From: an uncultured Enterobacterales bacterium
Lineage (GTDB): Bacteria; Pseudomonadota; Gammaproteobacteria; Enterobacterales; Enterobacteriaceae
Assembly (NCBI GenBank): GCA_946478305.1
Contig: CAMLBO010000023.1
Location: 1 to 53,257 of the forward strand
Direction: 5' to 3'
Length of the DNA stretch: 53,257 bases
Position numbers and translations under genes: made by a program. Under the pieces are notes generated by a model. The model was given only the letters and a program-made list of their open reading frames with translations. It did no database searches and had not been told where the DNA came from. Shown here in pieces: positions 1 through 7,427 of this stretch. Positions within the stretch are counted from its first letter, which is position 1; each line of letters starts with the position of its first letter.

Positions 1-151
1 TTTTTACACGAGCCACCGGATCGGTCAACTGATCCTTAAACGATCAGCATTAACCTCCGGGTGGCCTTTTTATCGCCCTACACCAGCTCACGGCACATAA
101 GTTAAGGATCGTGCTAAACTCGCGCCAATATATCTATTTGTTTCACCATCG

Positions 152-1636
152 ATGAGATCCCCGCCTTTGTCCAGACATACACAAACCTCAATTCATACCG
201 CTAAACTGCCCCCTGCATTCCTCAGTGCTACCCGCGAAATAATGCCAGCGGAACTGGACATGGATGATTTCATCGCGGCCTGTAACCGCCCCTTACGCCC
301 CAGCCTGCGGGTTAACACTCTAAAAATAAGCGTGGCTGACTTTGTCATCCTGGCTGCAACCTGGCAGTGGGAGTTGCTGCCAATCCCATGGTGTCCGGAA
401 GGCTTTTGGATTCAACGCCAGGATAATGATGAAACACGCCTTGGCAATGCTCTGGCTCATTTGGCTGGCCTGTTTTATATCCAGGAAGCCAGTTCGATGT
501 TGCCAGTTACCGCTCTGTTTGCCCATCAAACTGCACCACTACTGGTAATGGACGTCGCCGCGGCGCCTGGCTCAAAAACGACGCAAATCGCCGCACTGAT
601 GAATAATCAGGGTGGCATTGTCGCTAACGAGTACTCCGCCAGCCGCGTTAAAGTACTGCATGCCAATATTAATCGTTGCGGTGTTGCCAATACGGCACTC
701 ACCCATTTTGATGGTCGCGTTTTTGGCGCCGCATTACCCGAAACCTTCGATGCCATTCTGCTTGATGCCCCTTGCTCCGGTGAAGGCGTCGTGCGTAAAG
801 ATCCGGATGCGATGAGCAACTGGTCAGAAGAGAGCGTGGTGGAAATAGCCGCGACTCAACGTGAACTCATCACAAGCGCATTTCATGCGCTTAAACCAGG
901 GGGTGTGCTGGTCTATTCAACCTGTACGCTAAACGCCCAGGAGAATCAGCATATATGTCAATGGCTGCTGGCTGAGTATCCGGATGCAGTCGAAGTCGAA
1001 TCGCTGGAGGGCTTGTTCGAGGGGGCAGAAAAGACATTAACGGCTGAAGGCTATTTACATGTTTTCCCTCAGGTGTATGACAGTGAGGGGTTTTTCGTAG
1101 CCAAATTGCGTAAAACGGCGTCCGTCGCACGGCTTCCCGCTCCCGGTTATAAAGTGGGTAGATTCCCATTCTCGCCGATGTCTCGCAAAGACAGTGCCGA
1201 AGTGATGCTTGCTGCAAGCGCGTCAGGTATTGTATGGCCTAAAGAATCCATGACGCTATGGCAGCGGGACAAAGAGCTATGGTTATTCCCGGCGATTCTC
1301 GAACCGTTATTCGGTAAAGTGCGTTTTTCCCGAATCGGCATAAAACTGGCAGAGCGATTTTCAAAAGGTTTTCGCTGGCAGCATGAAGCCGTTGTAGCTT
1401 TCACCGCAGCAGCTTGCGACCACCATTTTTCGATTGATGATGAACTGGCGCAGATGTGGTTTCGCGGTGTTGATATTTACCCGCCACAGATGCCGCCAAA
1501 CGATGAATGCATTGTCGTCTGGCAACGGCAGCCGCTGGGTCTGGCCAAAAGAATTGGCAGCAGAATCAAGAACAGCTTGCCACGTGAACTGGTCAGAGAC
1601 GGGGCTATCCGTCCACAGAATTTGAGCGCCGACTGA
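152..1636 (+). CDS. rsmF: 16S rRNA (cytosine-1407-C5) methyltransferase RsmF
   Basis: SAM-dependent m5C methyltransferase of the NOL1/NOP2/Sun family that modifies C1407 of 16S rRNA in the 30S subunit. The 494-residue protein matches E. coli RsmF (about 479 aa) nearly end to end. The SAM-binding stretch [12 protein letters not shown] lies near residue 133. Both catalytic cysteines are visible, in DAPCSGEGV (about 205) and YSTCTLN (about 257). The C-terminal part with WQHEAV and PRELVRDG is the PUA-like RNA-binding region. ATG152 is the longest start; the first 17 or so residues do not match the family, so a slightly later start (TTG167) is possible. It is followed by a rho-independent terminator and then yebV two genes on, as in the E. 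coli yebU-yebV neighbourhood. Confidence 0.95.
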   Translation: MRSPPLSRHTQTSIHTAKLPPAFLSATREIMPAELDMDDFIAACNRPLRPSLRVNTLKISVADFVILAATWQWELLPIPWCPEGFWIQRQDNDETRLGNALAHLAGLFYIQEASSMLPVTALFAHQTAPLLVMDVAAAPGSKTTQIAALMNNQGGIVANEYSASRVKVLHANINRCGVANTALTHFDGRVFGAALPETFDAILLDAPCSGEGVVRKDPDAMSNWSEESVVEIAATQRELITSAFHALKPGGVLVYSTCTLNAQENQHICQWLLAEYPDAVEVESLEGLFEGAEKTLTAEGYLHVFPQVYDSEGFFVAKLRKTASVARLPAPGYKVGRFPFSPMSRKDSAEVMLAASASGIVWPKESMTLWQRDKELWLFPAILEPLFGKVRFSRIGIKLAERFSKGFRWQHEAVVAFTAAACDHHFSIDDELAQMWFRGVDIYPPQMPPNDECIVVWQRQPLGLAKRIGSRIKNSLPRELVRDGAIRPQNLSAD

Positions 1637-1670
1637 CCCCCCCCATTAATAACATTATAGATGGTCACTA

Positions 1671-1710
1671 CCGTGAATATTTTTCTGAATATTCACGGTT
1701 TCATTTTTGT
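1671..1710 (+). terminator. Rho-independent terminator after rsmF
   Basis: A perfect 10-bp stem (ccgtgaatat at 1671-1680, atattcacgg at 1689-1698) with an 8-nt loop is followed by a T-rich tract. It lies 34 bases after the rsmF stop. Confidence 0.85.
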
Positions 1711-1929
1711 CACAAATACAGGATGCAGATCACATAAATAACATTTTATGCTGCAGATTCATCATATTTCCTTATATGTGCCAGCAACCTACATGGAATT
1801 ATTAGTAGGAATAATCCTAAGCAGGCATGTATTATTGCGCTCATGAATGCCTCGCTGTGAATTTATTATTTTCAGACATGAAGCATATAGCCTGTTGTTG
1901 AGTAAAGCCTTGCCAGTCGGAGAAGTAGC

Positions 1930-3651
1930 ATGTCGGATGAAATTCAGTACCCATCAGCGGAGGGTAACCTTCTTCGAGAAATGGCCAGTCTGCGGGATAT
2001 CATCGACAACAACTCTGACTGGATTTGGGAAGTTGACGCACAGGGCCGCTATGTATTTTCATCCAATAAATGCCTGGAATTTCTCGGAGTCCCCCCTGAG
2101 CAGGTTCTGGGGAAAACCCCTTTTGATTTCATGCCAGCGGATGAAGCTGAGCGCGTTAGCGCGCAGTTTGCTGCCATTGCTGAACGACGCGTTCCGTTTG
2201 GTGGATTGCTCAATCGCAATATCCGCGCTGACGGAAGCGAAGTCATTCTCGAAAGCAGCGGTATCCCGCTTTTTGACTCCGACGGGGAATTTCGTGGTTA
2301 TCGGGGCATAGACCGTAATCTGACCAATCTCGATCAGGCACCTGGCCAACGCCTGTTCCAACTGGAGACAATTTACTCTAATGCGCCGGTTGGTCTGTGT
2401 TTTATCGATCTGCAAATGCGCTATGTCACCGTTAACGATGCGATGGCCAATATTATTGGTTTGCAGCCCTATGAAGCGATTGGCCGCAGGGTCAGTGCTT
2501 TTCTGCCCGGTCTCTCTCCCCTGCTCGATAACGCCCTCGAATTGGCCCAGCGCAATGAAGCGACGCCTGACAAAGAGTTTTCGTTGCCGGGTAAGAATCA
2601 GACTTTCTTCGTGCGCATTAAAGCGGCTTTCGACACACAGCAGCAGTTGACTGGCTTATCTGTCGCAATGACTGACATTACCAGTCTAAAGCGCATGGAG
2701 CGTGCATTGCGAGAAAGTCAGGAACACTACCGCAATATGGTGGAGCTGAATCCGCAAATCCCCTGGACTGCGGATGCGAAAGGGTTGCTCAATGATGTCA
2801 GTTCGCGCTTCCAGCGCATTACCGGCATGACTCGCCAGGATATCCTGGCGGACAAATGGATCCAGAGCATGCATATCGAAGACCGTCGCGGCGCCGTACA
2901 GACCTGGGAGCAGTGCCTGAAAACCGGTGCACCACTGGATATTGAGGTACGCTTTTGTCACGTCGACCGGGGTTGGAACTGGATGCGAATTCGTGCCGCA
3001 GCAAGTTATGCCCCAGATGGATCAATTCAGCGCTGGTACGGTACGGCGGAAGATGTGCATGAACGCAAACTGCTGGAATTAAAACTGGTCAAGGCCAACC
3101 GCCGTCTCGAAATCCAGGCACGCACCGATTCGCTGACCAAATTACCCAATCGCCGGGAGTTTAAGAAGGTGCTCAGTCACGAGTATATGCGGGCCAAGCG
3201 TAACCGTTCTCCTCTCTCGATCGTCATGATCGATATCGATTATTTCAAGCACTTTAACGACCATTACGGCCACCTTTCAGGCGATGCCTGTTTGCGTCTG
3301 GTCGCCCGAACGCTGCGTAAATCGCTCAAACGCAATACTGATATCGTGACAAGATTTGGTGGGGAGGAGTTTGCTGCAATATTGCCGGATACTGACCTGA
3401 AAGGGGCATGGATAGTCGCACGCCAGATTATGGAATCCATTGAAAGTCTGGGTATCAAGCATAGCTTCAGTGAGTTCAACCGCGTCACGATCAGCCAGGG
3501 GATAGCCACTTACTCACCGGATCAAGATCCGGAACTCACCGATCAGTCAGATATTGTTAGTGCCGCAGATGAGGCATTGTATCTTTCCAAAAATCATGGT
3601 CGTAACCAGATCAATGCGATGCCAGTTTCCGCGCGTCACAACCAACTCTAA
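1930..3651 (+). CDS. PAS-PAS-PAS-GGDEF diguanylate cyclase
   Basis: Predicted soluble diguanylate cyclase that makes c-di-GMP from two GTP. Three PAS-like sensor domains lie at roughly residues 15-130, 140-255 and 262-385, the last with a PAC-type end (DVHERKLLE). A GGDEF domain fills about 400-565. The active-site motif is intact as GGEEF at 477-481, and an RxxD inhibitory site (RNTD) sits five residues before it, so product feedback is expected. No membrane segment or signal peptide is visible, so the PAS domains probably sense a cytoplasmic signal or cofactor. ATG1930 is preceded by GGAG at a good distance. It sits between rsmF and yebV, a position where E. coli has no such gene. The ligand is unknown. 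Confidence 0.9.
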   Translation: MSDEIQYPSAEGNLLREMASLRDIIDNNSDWIWEVDAQGRYVFSSNKCLEFLGVPPEQVLGKTPFDFMPADEAERVSAQFAAIAERRVPFGGLLNRNIRADGSEVILESSGIPLFDSDGEFRGYRGIDRNLTNLDQAPGQRLFQLETIYSNAPVGLCFIDLQMRYVTVNDAMANIIGLQPYEAIGRRVSAFLPGLSPLLDNALELAQRNEATPDKEFSLPGKNQTFFVRIKAAFDTQQQLTGLSVAMTDITSLKRMERALRESQEHYRNMVELNPQIPWTADAKGLLNDVSSRFQRITGMTRQDILADKWIQSMHIEDRRGAVQTWEQCLKTGAPLDIEVRFCHVDRGWNWMRIRAAASYAPDGSIQRWYGTAEDVHERKLLELKLVKANRRLEIQARTDSLTKLPNRREFKKVLSHEYMRAKRNRSPLSIVMIDIDYFKHFNDHYGHLSGDACLRLVARTLRKSLKRNTDIVTRFGGEEFAAILPDTDLKGAWIVARQIMESIESLGIKHSFSEFNRVTISQGIATYSPDQDPELTDQSDIVSAADEALYLSKNHGRNQINAMPVSARHNQL

Positions 3652-3804
3652 ATACGCCGCTGATTACTCACCTGAAAACGATCAACCTGCAATGAGAAAA
3701 AATTCTTATGGCACTTTCAGGGCTGTCGTCTATTCTCAATAAGTGACCCAACTGGTCATACCTCCTGATGAATAATCCAACCTTCACGTGTTTAGGGGAC
3801 TTAT

Positions 3805-4047
3805 ATGAGTAAATCGGTGATTAGGATAGGCAGTTATGAAATCGACGATGCACAGCTGTCGACGCCTGAAGCTAAAGGTGGTGACAAGGTGCGAATTCCG
3901 TGTAAATCGGACCCTGATTTGTGCATGCAGCTTGATGGCTGGGACGATCACACCAGCGTACCGGCAGTTCTCGATGGCCGTCACTCTGTGCTTTACAAAG
4001 AGAAATATGATGGTGAAACAGACGAATGGATTATGAGGCTGGAGTGA
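3805..4047 (+). CDS. yebV: YebV, DUF1480 family protein
   Basis: Small protein of 80 residues, clearly homologous to E. coli YebV (78 aa): it shares the RIG..EIDD start, the central IPCKSDPDLCMQLD block and the DxWIMRL end. Function is unknown in the family. ATG3805 has AGGGGAC just upstream. In E. coli yebV follows rsmF directly and precedes yebW; here a diguanylate cyclase lies between rsmF and yebV, and a yebW homologue sits about 40 kb away at 44479. Confidence 0.92.
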   Translation: MSKSVIRIGSYEIDDAQLSTPEAKGGDKVRIPCKSDPDLCMQLDGWDDHTSVPAVLDGRHSVLYKEKYDGETDEWIMRLE

Positions 4048-4051
4048 TCAC

Positions 4052-4080
4052 GCATGGCGAACAGGGTTCGTTCGCCATGC
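4052..4080. repeat. Strong inverted repeat between convergent yebV and ASCH genes
   Basis: A perfect 11-bp inverted repeat (gcatggcgaac at 4052-4062, gttcgccatgc at 4070-4080, 7-nt loop) lies in the 46-bp gap between the convergent yebV and ASCH genes. There is no T tract on either side, so it may act as a transcript 3' end stabiliser or a non-canonical terminator. Confidence 0.6.
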
Positions 4081-4093
4081 AGCACATTAAATG

Positions 4094-4486
4094 TCAGAAC
4101 GTTTCGACCAGGATAAACTTCATTAATAACAGAGGCATATTGGGAGAGAACATCTCGTACTCCTCGAAGAAGCGCTGATGCTCTGCACGCCATGAAGCCA
4201 GCGTCCGGTCACCTTCCCCCTCTTCCCATGCATGCTGCTCCGTAACCAGATCAAAAGGTACCTGCTTTACTTCTGTCAGTTTTACTGCACAAACAGGATT
4301 ATTTCGCCCATCAACCACAACGAAAATTTCGCCCGCTTCTGGCTCAGCTTCGTCATCAAGGTTGGCGCAGGTTGCCGTTTTGATACCGTCTATAACGCGT
4401 TTAGCAACTTCATCAGCTTGCGCTTCGTTGTCACCAAAAGACCAACGCTCTGCGGTCCTATACTTTTGCGGAATCTGAGGGATCAT
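4094..4486 (-). CDS. ASCH-domain protein
   Basis: 130-residue protein of the ASCH (PUA-like beta-barrel) superfamily. Recognisable family blocks are WSFGDN near 15, GIKTATCAN near 34, the VVDGRNNPVCAVKLTEV strand region near 58, and EEGEGDRTLASWRAEH near 90. ASCH proteins are predicted RNA-binding, and some short members are ribonucleases or amidohydrolases; which applies here cannot be told. ATG4486 has AAGGA six bases upstream. It starts 31 bp after the end of the second WG-repeat gene on the same strand, so it may be the last gene of that transcript. Confidence 0.85.
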   Translation of the reverse strand: MIPQIPQKYRTAERWSFGDNEAQADEVAKRVIDGIKTATCANLDDEAEPEAGEIFVVVDGRNNPVCAVKLTEVKQVPFDLVTEQHAWEEGEGDRTLASWRAEHQRFFEEYEMFSPNMPLLLMKFILVETF

Positions 4487-4517
4487 GTTCTATCCTTTTT
4501 TATTAATGGGGTACTTT

Positions 4518-7427
4518 TCATTCACTCACTGCCGGTTTTGGCGCACAGGTGTCAGGCATTTTCTGCGGCCACTGACGTGTACTTCCCGCGCCATATAACA
4601 CCTGAATCCCACACTCATTATCAACGCGAGCCAATGGCTTGCCGGTGGTATCAATCATCATTGATGAAGTGTCCGTTGAAACAACACTCACATTAGTGTC
4701 AAAAGGCGATACTGCATCAAATACAGGAGGGATAACGAAACTTCCCTGCGCATTGATAAAACCGTAACGGTTATCCACTTCAGCAAAAGCCAACCCATCA
4801 GACAGTAATCCCAGATCTGCGTAGCTGACGTCTGGCACAATATTACCCTGTGCGTCGATCCAGACTTTAGTGGAATCATCACGTGTCAATACAGCCCGGC
4901 CATTAACCATCTGACTGCCTTTACCCGGAACAGAGAAGACTTGTTTACCTGTGCCATCGACATAACGGGTCGTCGCTATATCATCTTGCGGATCGTAGGA
5001 GATTGACAAGTCGCTTGCGAGTGGCAAATACCATTTACCGTCAGGCATCGCCGCTACGCGCTCCCCTTTGGCATCAATAAGTTCAGTCCCCTGCTCATTC
5101 GCCCGTAATGCACGATCTTTGGCAAAAGCAGAACTGTGTACCGCTATCACTGGAGCGATTTGCCAGGTGCCCTGAGCCGACAGATAACCTTCCTGCGGCT
5201 GACGTGATAGTTTAATCCAGTCCCCCACCGCACTGATTTTTGTCTGCTGTTCATGCAACTGGATAATACCCTGGGCGTCCAGCAGCCATGACTGGCCCGC
5301 TGCTGACGTCGCCAAAATACGGCCGTCATCAAATTGGGTAACATGCAGACCCGCAGTAGTGGCAATCCGTGGTTTGGCGTCCATTCCGACGACCTCAGCC
5401 AATACTGAAGATGCCGGGGTATCTTCACCCGCAGGCTCTGTCAGTAGCCAGAGCGCTGCATTGATGCGTTTGACGTGGGCATACTTTTCTTCGACTAAGG
5501 TTTTACCCGTCTCATCAATAATTCCCCATAAATTATTGGGAAGTTGAACATCAGCCTGAGCGCCAGAATACTGTCCAACCGATTGATATACAGGCTGGGA
5601 GATAACCTTTTGAGCAACAACATCATAAATCCCCCAGAGAGCCCCTTCTGCTGCAGTTTCACGATAACGGAACCAGCCATTGCCCAACGATTCAAATTCA
5701 AAAGCATCAGGCAAATTATAATGCTTCCCGCTGGTATCAATGGCAGTGAGTTTTCCGCTCTGATAATCGAGGGCGTAGCCCTGCACAAAAGGCGAAATAT
5801 TTTCTTCAGCTAACGGGATAAGGATTTTGCCTTGCTCATCCACCACCCCGGTACCTTGCGCAGTTTTAACAATATATTGATTTTTAACCGCACTATCAGG
5901 CTTATCACCGTCTGCTGCAGGTTGAATATCAAGCCATCGGTTATCAAGTTGAAGGCTACCATCGGCGCGAATAAAACCCGCCCCAGGCTTAGCGGAAGGA
6001 TCATTTGAACGAATTAACGCAACCGGTGAAGAGGCAGAAGTCGCCTCGGTGACGCTTTTGATGGGTTCAATGCGATAACCTTCGAGCGTCGCCATACTCT
6101 TCTGTGTAAGCAGCGCCTTGCCGTTCTGGTCAACAATATTAACTGTTATCCCCTGTGGATTGCGCAGCCATAAGCGTCCGTCGATCTCTTCTGCGATAGT
6201 AACCTGGGAGAGCCAACCAACAGCCTGACTCCCACCAATCATCCCGCCGGATGGGGCAATAATGGCATTGATTTTTTGCTGTTCTCCCCGGGTTGTCAGG
6301 AGAAAACCGTCGGTGTCGAGCTTCATAGGGTGACTACCTGCCGGTAAGGATAAAGGTTGTTTTCGTCCCGGCACATAGACGGAGATCTGCTCTTTACTTT
6401 CTTTATCAAGGACATAATTTCCCTGATACATTAACGAATTAGCGATTTCGGCATTGAAGGAAGCAATAACTGTGCTGTTATTATCAAGCAATTCCAGTCC
6501 ATCAGCACTTTTAGCCAGCCAGAATTGTGGTGTAACGGCTTTAGCAGACTCATATTTCTGCGAATCCAGAGAACCATCGGTACGAATAAAGGTGATCCCA
6601 TCGTCGCTGCTTGCCAAAGCAAGCTGCCCGTTATTTTCGTCGAGCACGATATTCTTGAACTGCGGAGTAACCCGCCAGGTCAGATTTTGGTCTGCTATGC
6701 CGTAACCATTGTCGGCATCACGCGCTATAAAGAGGCCGCCATTACCGAACTGCTGCAGAATTTCCATCTTATCGTTGGCGACGTGACGCGCACCGTCTGG
6801 CGAAAGCAGAACAGTTTTAAAGTCCAGCCTGAGGCGGGCGGGCTCACCATCGCTCAAAAGTGCGGAATCCACCAGGTCATCCAGCGTCTCTCCAGCCTGT
6901 ACGCCTTTACGATCGATAATTTTTACTTTGCCATTTTGCGTAACAATCGCGAGGCCCGACTGCGTGAAATTTTGTACTTCATCAAAAGCAGGTTGGATGA
7001 TCCAGTTACCTGCTGGATCGATATAACCCCATTTGCCATTTTTCCGGGCTGCTGCCATACCGAAATGGAAATCACTAACCTGTTCGAAGACTGGCTTAAT
7101 GATCAGCTGTCCCTGGGCATCAAGGAACCCCCATCTGTGTCCGCTCAGGTTCTTTTGGGCAGCAACATCATCAACCGGGAGGCTGGCATCGGGTAACAAC
7201 ACGGCTGCACGTCCCTCATGCACATCACGTATGCAGTGATTCTGCACTATCGGTAATGCCATTATGGCCAACTCATTCGCTTCATGCTGTTGCATAGGTG
7301 CAAAACACGTTACGTTTTGTACCGCCAGAACAGGCTGCGCCAGCGTTAGCAATGCTATTGCGCTCCCAGAACGAAGTGCTGTGCCAATGGCGTGTGGCAA
7401 ATGAACGGTTGTTTTTGACATGATCAT
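4518..7427 (-). CDS. Exported WG-repeat protein, second of a tandem pair
   Basis: 969-residue protein with a likely Sec signal peptide (about residues 1-35: SKTT start, hydrophobic core, cleavage after AQPVLA) and then a long beta-rich body. At least five WG (KWG) repeats are recognisable, such as RWGFLDAQGQLIIKPVF and KWGYIDPAGNWIIQPAF near residues 97-150, LWGIIDETGK mid-protein and RYGFINAQGSFVIPPVF near the C terminus. Two cysteines lie just after the signal region and two at the C terminus (NECGIQV and PDTCAPK), suggesting disulfides and a periplasmic or surface location. No enzymatic motif was recognised. Its start overlaps the stop of the upstream WG gene by 4 bp (ATGA), so translation is probably coupled. 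Molecular function is unknown; WG repeats are generally thought to be protein- or ligand-binding propeller-like modules. Confidence 0.85.
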   Translation of the reverse strand: MIMSKTTVHLPHAIGTALRSGSAIALLTLAQPVLAVQNVTCFAPMQQHEANELAIMALPIVQNHCIRDVHEGRAAVLLPDASLPVDDVAAQKNLSGHRWGFLDAQGQLIIKPVFEQVSDFHFGMAAARKNGKWGYIDPAGNWIIQPAFDEVQNFTQSGLAIVTQNGKVKIIDRKGVQAGETLDDLVDSALLSDGEPARLRLDFKTVLLSPDGARHVANDKMEILQQFGNGGLFIARDADNGYGIADQNLTWRVTPQFKNIVLDENNGQLALASSDDGITFIRTDGSLDSQKYESAKAVTPQFWLAKSADGLELLDNNSTVIASFNAEIANSLMYQGNYVLDKESKEQISVYVPGRKQPLSLPAGSHPMKLDTDGFLLTTRGEQQKINAIIAPSGGMIGGSQAVGWLSQVTIAEEIDGRLWLRNPQGITVNIVDQNGKALLTQKSMATLEGYRIEPIKSVTEATSASSPVALIRSNDPSAKPGAGFIRADGSLQLDNRWLDIQPAADGDKPDSAVKNQYIVKTAQGTGVVDEQGKILIPLAEENISPFVQGYALDYQSGKLTAIDTSGKHYNLPDAFEFESLGNGWFRYRETAAEGALWGIYDVVAQKVISQPVYQSVGQYSGAQADVQLPNNLWGIIDETGKTLVEEKYAHVKRINAALWLLTEPAGEDTPASSVLAEVVGMDAKPRIATTAGLHVTQFDDGRILATSAAGQSWLLDAQGIIQLHEQQTKISAVGDWIKLSRQPQEGYLSAQGTWQIAPVIAVHSSAFAKDRALRANEQGTELIDAKGERVAAMPDGKWYLPLASDLSISYDPQDDIATTRYVDGTGKQVFSVPGKGSQMVNGRAVLTRDDSTKVWIDAQGNIVPDVSYADLGLLSDGLAFAEVDNRYGFINAQGSFVIPPVFDAVSPFDTNVSVVSTDTSSMMIDTTGKPLARVDNECGIQVLYGAGSTRQWPQKMPDTCAPKPAVSE

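Noticed and set aside
1-151. End of an upstream gene (yebT/letB in the E. coli order)
   Set aside because: One frame is open from the edge to a stop at 98-100, but it is too short to recognise as any protein, so no gene is called.
6525-7196. 223-codon plus-strand ORF within the second WG-repeat gene
   Set aside because: Antisense to a protein with clear repeats and signal peptide; the reverse product has no features.
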